From AWTP1-13 sp963770295 (GTDB taxonomy: Bacteria; Pseudomonadota; Alphaproteobacteria; Rhizobiales; Hyphomicrobiaceae), in assembly GCA_963770295.1 (NCBI GenBank), contig CAVYPA010000015.1:318619-382618 (forward strand): a stretch of DNA of 64,000 bases, in the 5' to 3' direction. Within the stretch, counting starts at the first letter, position 1. Each line of letters begins with the position of its first letter. Positions 25,662-35,455 of this stretch are shown here, piece by piece. Made by a program: the position numbers and the translations under genes. The notes under the pieces were generated by a model. That model ran no database searches, was not told where the DNA came from, and saw only the letters and a list, made by a program, of their open reading frames with translations.

Positions 25662-26819
25662 CCGCGCACAACCGCCTGGCGGTCATCCTCCTGCTTGGCA
25701 CCACGCAAACTCTAGGCTGGGCATCGAGCTTCTATCTCCCGGCAATCCTGGGTGACCGCATTGCCCAAGATCTCGGGATGTCGAGCACGTGGTTCTTCGC
25801 TGCCTTCTCTGCCGCGCTCGTCGTCTCGGCATTGGTGGGACCACGTGCCGGCCGCACCGTCGACGCAGTCGGTGGCCGTGAGGTGCTCGCGGCCTCGAAC
25901 GTGATCCTTGCGGCCGGCCTCGCGGTGCTGGCCTTTGCTCATTCGCCAGCCATGTTGTGGTTGGCCTGGCTGATCCTCGGCCTCGGTATGGGGATCGGCC
26001 TTTACGACACGGCGTTCGCGGCACTCGGCCGAATCTACGGGTTGGAAGCCCGTTCCGCCATCACTGGCATCACTTTGCTGGCAGGATTTGCGAGCACGGT
26101 CGGTTGGCCGCTTACGGCGTGGGGTGCCAGCGAACTCGGCTGGCGCGAGACCTGCCTGGCCTGGGCGGGCGCACACATCGTTGTGGGTCTGCCCCTGAAC
26201 CTTCTACTGCCCACGTCATCGAGCGCAGCCGCGATCCGCGGACGACGTCGGCAAGCCTCACATTCCCATCGACCGGCCGATGCTTGTGCTTGGCTTTGCT
26301 TTCGCGGCCTCTTGGACGGTGGTGACCGCGATGGCCGTGCACTTGCCGCGCCTCCTGGAAGCGGCCGGCGCCAGCACCGTGCAGGCGGTGGCGGCCGGGG
26401 CGCTCATCGGTCCCTCCCAGGTTGGTGCCCGCATTCTGGAAGCAAGCCTCATGAAGCGCTTCCATCCGATGCTGTCAGCACGTCTATCGGTGACCTTGCA
26501 TCCACTCGGTGCGGCCGTGCTAGCTGTATTCGGTGCCGTCGCGGCCTCCGGCCTTTTCACGATACTGCACGGCGCCGGCAGCGGCATTCTCACCATTGCC
26601 CGCGGGACCGTGCCGCTAGCCCTGTTCGGCCCCGAGAACTACGGCTACCGGCTGGGACTGCTCGGCGCACCATCGCGCGTCATGATGGCCGCAGCGCCAT
26701 TGCTGTTCGGCATTCTCATTGACCTCTACGGCGCTGGGGCGCTGATTTTCTCGTCGGCTCTGAGCATTGCGGCGTTCTTGGGCCTTTGCTCTTTGCACAT
26801 CAGCAAGACGCCGTCCTAG
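25658..26819 (+). pseudogene. Major facilitator superfamily transporter 3, frameshifted
   Basis: Helices 1-6 (QTLGWASSFYLPAILGDR, GRTVDAVGGREVL, GLYDTAFAALGRIYG) are in one frame. Between about 26240 and 26280, in the central cytoplasmic loop, the frame changes and helices 7-12 (MLVLGFAFAASWTVV to LGLCSLHISK) follow in the next frame to 26819. Restored length about 386. It overlaps the preceding MFS gene by 4 bp. Either a recent null mutation or a base error. Confidence 0.85.
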
Positions 26820-26923
26820 TGACACCATGGGTCACGTCAGAGCGCGTGCGCGCGCCAATGCCGTCAAGCGTTCCTGCCAGCGCGACCTCGAGCAGCCGGC
26901 TTTTCACCGCCGATCAGATTGGC

Positions 26924-27705
26924 TCATGGGACCCGCACGCCGCGCAGACCGGCCTCAATTATGGCCTTCTGCACCGTGCCATCGGATCGGATCTTATGCA
27001 CAAACTCGTCCACCTGAGGCAGCACCGACTGAGCCCGCTTGCGTACACCAATGGCCCTGTGCACCACGTTAAAGCGTCCAGGCAAGACGCGGGTGCCGGG
27101 CAAGGCATCGGCAATGCGGTGAGCCAAGTGCAGGTTCTCGCCGTAAACGTCAGCCGCTCCTGTTGCTAGCGCCTCGCGGGCCGGCTCGAAGCCGCCGGGT
27201 ACTGGAAGGATCTCGGCATTCTTTATCAGGCGTCTCAGCACAGTGTGGGGCGCGCTCCCTTGCGCGACCGCGTTCGACCTCTTCAGCGTTAGCCCGGTGG
27301 CGCGTTAGGGCGTGCAACATAGCCGTTGTCGACCTCCATGAACGCCATGCTGAACGCAAGGTGGTCCGCGCGCGCGGGATCATGCGCTGCAAGCCCGATG
27401 TCCCAGTCATCGGTTGCTAGGCTCTCATTGTAGCGTGCGGGATTGGCGTAAGGCTTGAGTTCGATCGGAACGCCGAAAAGCGCGGCCAGTGCGCTGGCAA
27501 CGGCGACCGACACGCCGCCGAGTGTGCCATCGGGGCGCCGGCTCACCAGAACCGGATTGGAGGCGATCAGAGCGGTGCGGAGCCTACCGGTCGGAGACAG
27601 TGTGGCCGCGACGGATGGGTCTTGCGCGCTTGTTTGAGCGCAGGTCCAAGCAGCGGCAAGTCCGGTCAGAGTGAAGAGGGTGACGGCGTCTGTGCGAGTC
27701 GGCAC
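26924..27705 (-). pseudogene. Amino-acid ABC transporter substrate-binding protein (SBP_bac_3), frameshifted
   Basis: The GTG at 27705 follows GGGGAGG and opens a signal peptide. The first frame has RPDGTLGGVSVAVASALAAL and DDWDIGLAAHDPARAD, the ligand-binding lobe of polar amino-acid binding proteins. Near 27300 it breaks and the other frame continues LTLKRSNAVAQG and then the second lobe to 26924. No permease or ATPase is adjacent. Confidence 0.75.
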
Positions 27706-28766
27706 GGTGGCCTCCCCTGGGCGAGCTCCAACAAGAGGCGTATACGGCGGCCCTACCGGGACAGGGCGAGACCGCACTTGGTATGGTGAACGCCGCATGC
27801 GTGCCACCAAACGGGCAGAAGGGGGACATTGCCCTTCGGCGCCGAGGGGGTAATCATACGCGACTTACTGCATTGCCCGGATGGAGGCGCGTCTTGCTCC
27901 GCGCGGGTGTCGTGATGGTCCAGGTCGTCATCGCATTGGGCTTGGCGCTGTCCCGACGAAGGCGCAGCGGCAAGCATCGCCGCATGTCGCGCCGGGTTTT
28001 ACCGGAAGGGGCGCTGCAGGCCTTTCTCGCGACGTGTGCGGGTTTGCACTGATGGTGCATGCCGCCGGAGTGAGCACAGAAGCACGCGAAGGATTGTGCA
28101 ACGGCTCGGAAAGTTGACCCCGACGGTGTGCGAGACGGCCGGCGGTCTGAGCCTGCATGCATTTGTGAGGTTTTCAGTTAACGGCGTCATCTGTGAGGCG
28201 GCGCTCAAGTGGTGGGGTCGGCCGCTGGCGCTGACGCACCGCTGAAGCATTGACAGTTCGCTTCGCTGCTCTCGGACTTTAGAGTTTGCCTCACCGTGCA
28301 TGATAGGAAACGGCCCGCTGCGATGTCCGAAGCATTGGGTCGCGGCCGAGCTACGCGCACCGCAGGGTAAGTGAGGTAATGCGGGAAGGCTGGGGTTCAA
28401 CGAGCTAGGTCAGGCATGAAGCCACCGGAGCTTCACGATGCGATCGGCGTCAGATTGTGGATGCATCTATTGCAATGCGGCTTGAGGCGGATGCAACACA
28501 CCAACCTCGATGCTGGGGGGTCCCCGTGGGAGCTGGCTTTGTTCGGGGTGGTTTCAGAGCCCTGCAGGGCAGGCCGCTTCACGCAGGCTAACGACCGATA
28601 AGGGCGCTTGCCGCTGGCAGCATGGGGTCAGCGATGGTAGGGCGGCGCCCCTTGCCAACCAGGTTGGCGCTGCCGCCGTGGAATTCACCAGCGTGGCGTT
28701 TCCCCTAGCCAACTCAGTAATTTGCGGTTCATCATCGGTCGCATTGGTGCTGCCCAGGAGCGCGTC
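27706..28766. other. Long region without a supported gene
   Basis: About 1.06 kb. Several frames exist on both strands, but none shows a domain, signal peptide or convincing ribosome site. Likely decayed DNA between two broken transport genes; the last part holds the promoter of the symporter. Confidence 0.4.
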
Positions 28767-30063
28767 ATGATGGGTAAGAAGTTCACAACGCTGATCTTGA
28801 TCGGAATGATATTGGGTATCGCCATCGGCTGGGCCTGCAATGCCGCCTTCCCCGATCCCAAGACAGCGGCGCAGGTGGCCGGGTACATCTCCATCATTAC
28901 CGATGTGTTCCTGCGTATGATCAAGATGATCATTGCGCCGCTGGTGTTCTCCACGCTGGTCGTCGGTATCGCCCACATGGGCGACTCCACATCGGTCGGC
29001 CGCATCGGCGGCAAGACCATGTTGTGGTTCGTCGGCGCGTCGCTCGTCTCGCTTGCTGCTCGGCATGATCGTGGTCAATCTCCTGCAGCCTGGCGTCGGC
29101 CTGAACTTGCCGCTGCCGGATGCCGGCACATCTACCAATCTCAAGGTCTCTTCCCTCACGCTTGAAGGAGTTCGTCGACTCACCTGGTGCCGAGGTCGAT
29201 CATCGAGGCGATGGCGCAGAACGAGATCCTGCAGATCGTCGTGTTCTCGATCTTCACCGGCGTTGCCGTGGCATCGCTCGGCGAGCGCGCCAAGGTCGTG
29301 GCGGACTTCGCCGATCAGGTCGCCCACGTCATGCTGGAGATCACGGGTTATGTGATGAAGGCTGCGCCGCTTGCGGTGTTCGCCGCCATTGCCTCGACCG
29401 TCACCACGCAGGGTCTCGGCGTACTTGTCACCTACGGCAAGTTCATCATCCAATTTTACGTCTCGCTCGGCATTCTGTGGCTGCTGCTGGCCTGGCCGGT
29501 TTCCTAGTGCTTGGCCCGCGCGTGCAAAGCCTCGTGCGTCGCATGCGTGAACCCTTCCTGCTCGCTTTCTCCACCGCGAGTTCGGAGGCGGCCTATCCCA
29601 AGATCCTCGACCAGCTTGCAGCAATTCGGCGTCTCCAAACGCATCGCCAGCTTCGTGCTGCCGATGGGCTACTCGTTCAACCTCGATGGCTCAATGATGT
29701 ACTGCACCTTCGCGACGCTGTTCATCGCCCAGGCCTACGGCATCGAGCTGTCGTTTGGCCCAGCAGATCACCATGCTGCTGCTGCTGATGGTGACGAGCA
29801 AGGGCATGGCCGGCGTGCCGCGCGCCTCCCTGGTGGTGATTGCCGCGACGCTGGCGACTTTCAACATTCCCGAGGCCGGCCTGCTGCTGATCATGGGCAT
29901 CGACCAGTTCCTCGACATGGGTCGCAGCGCCACCAACGTGGTCGGCAACTCCATCGCCACTGCCGTGGTGGCAAAATGGGAGGGCGAGCTTGGCGACGAG
30001 CTCGACCTGCCGGACGCGCCGATCACCGAAGTGCTACCACAACTCGCAACCAAGCCCGCGTAG
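28767..30063 (+). pseudogene. DctA/GltP-type dicarboxylate/amino-acid:cation symporter with five frameshifts
   Basis: CCCAGGAG precedes the ATG at 28767. Reading frames change near 29050, 29170, 29505, 29617 and 29750, but the pieces join into a complete DAACS protein: MIKMIIAPLVFSTLVVGIAH, the region NLLQPGVGLNLPLPD, PRSIIEAMAQNEILQIVVF, STASSEAAYPKIL (serine-rich re-entrant loop), GYSFNLDGSMMY and GIDQFLDMGRSATNVVGN. All catalytic motifs survive, so inactivation is recent or the sequence has errors. It lies directly upstream of a substrate-binding protein gene. Confidence 0.88.
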
Positions 30064-30124
30064 GCGCCATGCCGAGCCGCGCGAAGGCGCGTTTCGGGCT
30101 TTGAGATCCGTTCTGGAGGGTGCC

Positions 30125-31027
30125 ATGGAGCGTATCGCCCCTGTGCTGTTGGCCGCCGCGCTGCTGATCGGATCGGTCGCCCATGCCCAGGAGCAGGAGA
30201 CCAAGGCCAGCAAGCTCGAAGGAACGCTGGCCAAGGTCGACCGTACGGGTGCCATCACGCTCGGCTATCGCGAGGCCTCCTTTCCGCTGTCTTACATGTC
30301 CACGGCTGGGCCGATCGGCTACTCGATCGACCTGTGCCTCGCCGTGGTCGATGAGATCAAGCGCGAGATCGATAGGACCGACCTCAAGATCCAGTTCAAA
30401 CTCGTCACCCCCGAGACGCGCATCCCGGCCGTGAAATCGGGTGAGGTCGACATCGAATGCGGTTCCACGACCGCCAATAAAGAGCGGGGCAAGGCGGTGG
30501 CATTCTCGCCCATCATGTACGTCACTGGCACCAAGCTGCTGGTGAAGCGCAAATCGGGCTACCGCTCCTATCGCAATCTCGTCGGTAAGGTCGTGGTGGT
30601 GACGGCCGGCACGACCAACGAGGCCGTTCTCCAGGCCCTCAACGACAAGAACAAGCTCGGCATGAACATCATCAGCGCCCGCGACCACGAGGAGAGCTAC
30701 AAACTGGTGGCTTCCGGCGAGGCCGACGCATTCGCCACCGACGACGTGCTGCTCTATGGCCTGATCGCGCGCCATAGGGCGGATGGCGACCTGATGGTCG
30801 TCGGTGAGTTTCTGTCCTTTGAGCCCTACGGATTGATGTTCCGCAAGGACGACCCGCAGATGGCGGAAGCTGTGCGCCGCGCCTTCGAGGTGATTGCCAA
30901 GAACCGCGATCTAATGGAGCTCTACCACAAGTGGTTCGTGCGTCAGACGCCCACGGGTGAACGCATCGGGCTCGCCATGAACGCACAGCTGAGCGAAATC
31001 TTCCGTGCCTTGGGCGTGGAAGATTGA
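30125..31027 (+). CDS. Periplasmic amino-acid binding protein (GltI/SBP_bac_3 type)
   Basis: 300 residues; start 30125 (GGAGGGTGCC before ATG). Signal peptide to AHAQE; then GAITLGYREASFPLSYM, TPETRIPAVKSGEVDIECGSTT, DDVLLYGLIA and FEPYGLMFRKDDP are typical of glutamate/aspartate-binding proteins. It lies 61 bp after the broken symporter; no ABC permease is present, so its partner must be elsewhere or it assists the symporter as a soluble receptor. Confidence 0.92.
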   Translation: MERIAPVLLAAALLIGSVAHAQEQETKASKLEGTLAKVDRTGAITLGYREASFPLSYMSTAGPIGYSIDLCLAVVDEIKREIDRTDLKIQFKLVTPETRIPAVKSGEVDIECGSTTANKERGKAVAFSPIMYVTGTKLLVKRKSGYRSYRNLVGKVVVVTAGTTNEAVLQALNDKNKLGMNIISARDHEESYKLVASGEADAFATDDVLLYGLIARHRADGDLMVVGEFLSFEPYGLMFRKDDPQMAEAVRRAFEVIAKNRDLMELYHKWFVRQTPTGERIGLAMNAQLSEIFRALGVED

Positions 31028-31223
31028 TACGATTTGAGAGGGCGACCCTGCTGCCGCGATCTTAACCTGACGCAATGCGGCAGATTCAATGCCGATGGGG
31101 GCGACCCAACGCCCTTTGCCGCCGGCTATTGAGCATGCGGTCAACCGGCAGAGCGTTGCGGCGGGCTAAACGTTCGGGCCTCCGTCGCGTTTGTGCGGAC
31201 GCGGAGATGCCTGTGCAGTGCCA

Positions 31224-32045
31224 TCACCGTTTGCGCTCCGCTTCCTTGCGAGGAGACGCCCAGGCTTGGAAACTTTGTTTGGTCTTCGCGTCGATCGGAA
31301 AGAAGCACTCGATGCGCAGCTCCTGGAGGGTAATGTCCTGCGGCGTGCCGAGCGTTGCGATCGTCGTGAACAGCTTGAGCGTGGTTTGCCCCTTCTCAAA
31401 GTGCATAGCCAGGACCGGGGCGCCGGATGCTTGGGCTGAAGCCGCTGCCATGGTCTCGCGAACGTCCGGGTAGCCCAGCAGGCGATCGCGTAGCGCGGCA
31501 GTCTCGGTTGTGCCGTCGGCGGCAGCATCGGCCTCGACACTGCGCACAAAGTAGCCGACGACCTCGGTCCAGTTTTTGAGGTGCGGGCGAAGCACGTTTG
31601 GTGCCACCAGCGCGTCGGCAAGATTGACGGCCGCGCCGGGTGCGAGCGGGCCGACCAAGAATGCCACCATGGCGGCCGCCCCTTGGTTTGCCTGAAGGAG
31701 GTTCCAACGGCGATCGACGACAACACCCGGGTAGGGCTCCTGTTGCGTCAGCATGAATTCGAGGCCTTCCCGGATCGGCGCCAGGGATTGAGCATCGTAG
31801 GCGCTTTCGGTCCAAATCGGCGCAAAACCTGCCGCCAACAGCAGCTCGTTTGACTGCCGCAGTGAGAGGCCAAGCGCGAGCGACAGACGTTGCACCATGT
31901 CCCGGCTCGGGCGCGTGCGGCCGAGCTCGAGAAAGCTGATATGTCGCTGCGAGCAGTCGGCCGTTGTCGCGAGCTGCAGCTGGGACAAACCATGCTGCTT
32001 GCGGAAAGCCGTCAGTCGTAGCGGGAAACGCGAATTCGTGGCCAT
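31224..32045 (-). CDS. XRE-family regulator with MmyB-like ligand-binding domain
   Basis: 273 residues from the ATG at 32045. Residues about 8-65 form a helix-turn-helix (LTAFRKQHGLSQLQLATTAD and RHISFLELGRTRPSRDMV). The remaining part, with YPGVVVDRRWNLLQANQGAA, is the MmyB-like PAS-related ligand domain typical of actinobacterial and rhizobial regulators. Convergent with the binding-protein gene. Target unknown. Confidence 0.9.
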   Translation of the reverse strand: MATNSRFPLRLTAFRKQHGLSQLQLATTADCSQRHISFLELGRTRPSRDMVQRLSLALGLSLRQSNELLLAAGFAPIWTESAYDAQSLAPIREGLEFMLTQQEPYPGVVVDRRWNLLQANQGAAAMVAFLVGPLAPGAAVNLADALVAPNVLRPHLKNWTEVVGYFVRSVEADAAADGTTETAALRDRLLGYPDVRETMAAASAQASGAPVLAMHFEKGQTTLKLFTTIATLGTPQDITLQELRIECFFPIDAKTKQSFQAWASPRKEAERKR

Positions 32046-32267
32046 GAGTACCTGGCACGTAGTTGAAGCCATTTTTCCCGCGGTGCCGGATTATCCCTAC
32101 AAGTCAGGCGCTTTGGCCGCTTTTCGAAGGGCCAAGCCTCTATCCGATCGACGCCGTGGGCTACACTTTGGGCTACGCCGAGCAAGCCTCGCGCTCCGAC
32201 ATCTTAGCCTCAGCACCTGCCCGAGCCCCAGATTTTGAGGTAGGGCGGGCTCGGCAGCCTGCGTCGG

Positions 32268-33241
32268 GTGTGTGATGGTTCTCAGCCCGGGACCCGTAGC
32301 GGCCTCACTTTAGGGGTTTCTGCGCAGGCGCGTGATCAGCTCTATCGCTGCGCATCGCGTTGGCGTTCGGACATTGCGCTTGTGGGATGGCTCGTAGCGT
32401 GCATCCTCGCTGCCTTGCTCTACAGCCAACAGATCGCAGACCAGTTTTCCTTTGGCGTCCATGGTGCGCGGCGAGAGACAACATCCAAAGGTAACCGTCC
32501 GCCACCGTCGACCTTTAGGCGGAAGTTGCCTCCCAAAGAATATCAGCCCGATTGCAGCAAGCGCGAGGATTACGATCTGTGTGCGCAAAAAAGGAGGGCG
32601 GTCGCAGCGGCAGAGCAAAGCCTTTTCAACAAAATTGGCATGCTGTTTTTGTTCGGCACGTTGGTATTCACAGGATGGGCGGCGAAGGCCGCTGTCCGCG
32701 CGGCGAAGGCCGCAGAGGATAGTGCTGGAACTGCCGACAAGACACTGAACAGCATCGAAGAGACGTCTAAACTCGAACTGCGCGCCCGGATCAGCGTGCT
32801 TGCTGGTGGCGTGAACCAGTTGATCGGTGAGGATCATGGGATGGGTCATGTGGCCCTGAAAAACGTCGGTAAGCTACCGGCTCGATACGTCTCCCTTTGG
32901 GTCAACACGATGCTTTCTGATTATCGGGAGACAAATTTGATCTGCCCCCCAACGATGAAAAGGTCGCCCGCGTCGTCCAGCCGGGGACGGAGATGAGCCA
33001 AGGTAGCAAGGCGCTCATTCACCGGCTCGATCTGCGAACTGCAAATCGATACGCGTATGTTTGGGGCGTAGCCTATTACGATGACGGCTATGGGCGTCGT
33101 CACTTCACGCGCTTTTGCCACCGATATGCGACGAGGGCTCACAACCGCACTACGGATTGGGGCACCGACGCGCTTGAGACGCGCTCCGTCATTGCTGCGG
33201 ACAAAGCACGCTATCACACCGTAGGAAACGACGCTGACTAG
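32268..33241 (+). pseudogene. Membrane-anchored hypothetical protein, one frameshift
   Basis: The first frame has two hydrophobic helices (ALVGWLVACILAALLYSQ and IGMLFLFGTLVFTGWAAKAA), then a coiled-coil (AAEDSAGTADKTLNSIEETSK) and a beta-rich domain (GMGHVALKNVGKLPARYVSLW). Near 32938 one base is off; the second frame continues as NDEKVARVVQPGTEMSQGS and ends at 33241. Similar two-helix/beta architecture is frequent in rhizobia, function unknown. Start uncertain. Confidence 0.55.
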
Positions 33242-33369
33242 GCGTTTCGGGTCGAACGCGGATGGGCGGCGGCCCGCGATGCGTCGGGTGATGACGTGGC
33301 GGCTCAGATCGGCCATCATCGGGCCGTGTCACGCCCCGCCTTTATCTGCCCGCTCTCCCTATCCGCAGC

Positions 33370-33640
33370 CGTCCGCCCACCCAAGGGCGACGATTGGCTG
33401 CACGAGCCGAAGTGGATGGCTTTCGCTTTCAAATCATCAAGATGGCAGCCAGGTTCGGTTCTATTCGCGCCACGGTGCCGAATACACCGACCGCCTGCCC
33501 GGCATGGTCGAGGCCATCAGCAAGCTGCCCACGCAATCGGCAATGCTCGATGGCGAGTTGTGCTTGATCGACGCAGGGGGCAGCGCACATTTCTACCGCT
33601 TGATGAGGGAGATGCGCCCGCACGGGCGCACCGGAGGAGG
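33370..33640 (+). pseudogene. ATP-dependent DNA ligase (LigD-type) fragment, copy A
   Basis: GDDWLHEPKW followed by DG(F)R can be read after restoring one G, giving the adenylation motif K-x-D-G-x-R, then VRFYSRHGAEYTDRLPGMVEAI and SAMLDGELCLIDAGG. Two single G losses break the frame, and the rest of the ligase is replaced by VANAAPVEAP. The same chimeric end is present in the copy at 55567-55725. Confidence 0.65.
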
Positions 33641-33742
33641 TGCAGTGGTGCAGTCGGCGTTCCTCGCCTTAGTCGCAAATGCGGCGCCTGTAGAGGCCCC
33701 AAAGAGGACCCGGCGCCGCCATAGAAGTTCTGGTGGTACGAG

Positions 33743-34063
33743 CTATCTGAAGCGTCCAACGCGGCCTACGCCAACGCCTAGGCCTCTGCGGACGCCGATG
33801 CCACCACGGTAGCCAATGCCGCCGTAGGCCGCGCGTCTGATGTTACGGCGTGCGATACCGCGGGCTATGCCATAACCACCGTAGCCACCGTAGTAGGCGG
33901 GGGAAGAGTAGCCGTAGCTCATGTACCCATAACGCGGGGCTGCATAACCAGCAGCGCCATAGCCATAACCCCTACCCTCCCAACAGGCTGCGGCTGATGG
34001 ACTTTCAAGCATAAGGAGAGGCGCAGTGACCATCAAGGCGGCGGCAATTGTTCGTATGCGCAT
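33743..34063 (-). CDS. Gly/Tyr-rich small secreted protein, copy A
   Basis: 106 residues from the ATG at 34063, with AAAGGAG upstream. Signal peptide TIAAALMVTAPLLMLESPSAAA is followed by a GYGY/AAGYAAPRYGYMSYGY repeat region and an Arg/Gly-rich tail (GIGVRRGLGVGVGRVG). Likely an extracytoplasmic low-complexity protein. Intact here, whereas copy B lost one C in a five-C run. Confidence 0.7.
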   Translation of the reverse strand: MRIRTIAAALMVTAPLLMLESPSAAACWEGRGYGYGAAGYAAPRYGYMSYGYSSPAYYGGYGGYGIARGIARRNIRRAAYGGIGYRGGIGVRRGLGVGVGRVGRFR

Positions 34064-34201
34064 CTGATTGCTCCTTTCGGGATATTCCCGGATTTGAAAC
34101 AAATGCCAGGTGCTCGGCCGCAATACACTCAGGCGAAACCCCGAAAGCGGATGATCATCGTGCTGATGAGAGCTGGCAGTCGATATTTTGAAGTTAAAAT
34201 T

Positions 34202-34438
34202 TCAGGATTGAGCAACCTCGGATATGACTAGGGCAGGCAACGGGGACCTCCGCACCTCCTCCAGGATGACCTCGCGATCGTCCTCAAGCAGCGGCAGCTT
34301 CACCTCGGACCGACGTAGCCGCGCGAGAGCATTGCGAGTGCCTCGTTCCTCGCGCTCCAGGTTGGAGACGAGCGCTTTCAGCATCGCAAGGCGCTGGCGC
34401 GCTTCGACGATAAACAGATTGCAAGGCGCCTGTACCAA
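34202..34438 (-). CDS. Small helical hypothetical protein, copy A
   Basis: 78 residues (TTG at 34438; an internal ATG begins MLKALVSNLE). Predicted helical: NLFIVEARQRLAMLKALVSNLE, then RGTRNALARLRRSEVKLPLL and a Glu-rich end. A degenerate copy lies at 54764-55070. Nothing identifies its function; because of the unusual start it could also be non-coding conserved DNA. Confidence 0.45.
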   Translation of the reverse strand: MVQAPCNLFIVEARQRLAMLKALVSNLEREERGTRNALARLRRSEVKLPLLEDDREVILEEVRRSPLPALVISEVAQS

Positions 34439-34693
34439 GTCCTACGCAGCATCGCCAAGCTTGCCTGCCCACGCACCGCCTGCAGGTTGATCCTGCTGAG
34501 CAGTGGTCGAGGCTTATTCTAGGCGCGCTACCCTCGACTGTCCGTAAGCTAGGTTACTTAACACGTGGGTCGACTGCTGCTGACCCCCGCCACCCAACAC
34601 AACGTGAACGCACTAAAGGATCTGACTTTACGGCCACTCTCCACCGAACTTCGTCCGACGAAGCGAAATGGGTAGGTGTACCGACTTTCTCTG

Positions 34694-34707
34694 GTACGAT
34701 AACGTAC
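34694..34707. promoter_or_regulatory. GTACG-N4-CGTAC dyad, copy A
   Basis: GTACGATAACGTAC, found in identical form at 55891-55904, about 90 bp upstream of the DUF6894-like gene in both modules. Homology between modules resumes exactly here, so it could be an operator or simply the edge of the repeat. Confidence 0.35.
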
Positions 34708-34802
34708 ATTGAGACCTCATGCGTCACTAACTCAAGTGCCGCGCCGCGCCGTTATAGGCGCTCTCCATCCTTCATAGCGAAAACATGGCGCGGAGGCTTG
34801 TT

Positions 34803-35048
34803 GTGCCTCGCTATTACTTCCACGTCAGACGTGGCCAAATGACCGTACTCGACCAGGAAGGCATCGAACTCGCTGGGACTGTGGACGCTGAAGTGGAGGC
34901 AGCACAACGTGCGCAACAGATCGTGAATAGGGGATCCTTGAACGGGGGATCCTTGAAGGGGGAATTCTTGAACGGGCAGTCCGCCAGCCGCGGGAAGATA
35001 ATCGTTGCCGACAATAACTGGCAGACCTTGTTTGAATTCCCGTTCTAG
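34803..35048 (+). CDS. DUF6894-like small protein, copy A
   Basis: 81 residues; GTG at 34803 after CGGAGG, matching the ATG start of copy B. PRYYFHVRRGQ opening, DQEGIEL, and IIVADNNWQTLFEFPF end are the DUF6894 pattern. A Gly/Leu/Asn stretch inside it is encoded by three 15-bp repeats. It is followed 29 bp later by the coiled-coil gene, so the two form a unit. Family function unknown. Confidence 0.75.
   Translation: MPRYYFHVRRGQMTVLDQEGIELAGTVDAEVEAAQRAQQIVNRGSLNGGSLKGEFLNGQSASRGKIIVADNNWQTLFEFPF
34932..34976. repeat. Three 15-bp tandem repeats inside the DUF6894-like gene
   Basis: Units GGATCCTTGAACGGG, GGATCCTTGAAGGGG and GAATTCTTGAACGGG. Copy B of the gene has only about two diverged units at the same place, so repeat number differs between paralogs. 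Confidence 0.85.
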
Positions 35049-35077
35049 GAAGCGAGAGGGGACTGAGGGGGCGAGGG

Positions 35078-35344
35078 ATGACCAGGCACGACGAGCAATT
35101 CAGCCGCAATAGCAGCCAAGTCAACGATGCCGAGCGGCGGCTGGCAGGCCAGCACGTTTTTATCGAGCGGCTACGGGCCTCGGGGAACGACATCCGCTCT
35201 GCGGAAAATGCGTTGGAAGTCATGCGCGACATCCTGCGCGATCTCTATCGCGCGCGCAGCCTCTTGCGGCGCAAGGGCGTGCCCCGCAAAGGCGCACCGG
35301 ACGCGCCGCTGCGCATCAAAAAGCGAGCAGGCGCTAGCAGCTGA
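35078..35344 (+). CDS. Small coiled-coil protein, copy A
   Basis: 88 residues, all-helical: VNDAERRLAGQHVFIERLRA then ENALEVMRDILRDLYRAR and a basic tail. Shares its core with 13650-13961 and with the truncated copy at 56249. Preceded by GCGAGGG-type ribosome site and the DUF6894-like gene. Function unknown; the strong conservation of EVMRDIL suggests a protein contact. Confidence 0.65.
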   Translation: MTRHDEQFSRNSSQVNDAERRLAGQHVFIERLRASGNDIRSAENALEVMRDILRDLYRARSLLRRKGVPRKGAPDAPLRIKKRAGASS

Positions 35345-35455
35345 CCCCGTCGATGCATGATCAATCGCGGCCCATGTGTGCCGCCAGGATTGCGCCACGG
35401 CATCGCCCGTGAGCTGAGAAGGCAGCAGGCCATTTTGGAGCGGGAAATCGCAGAG

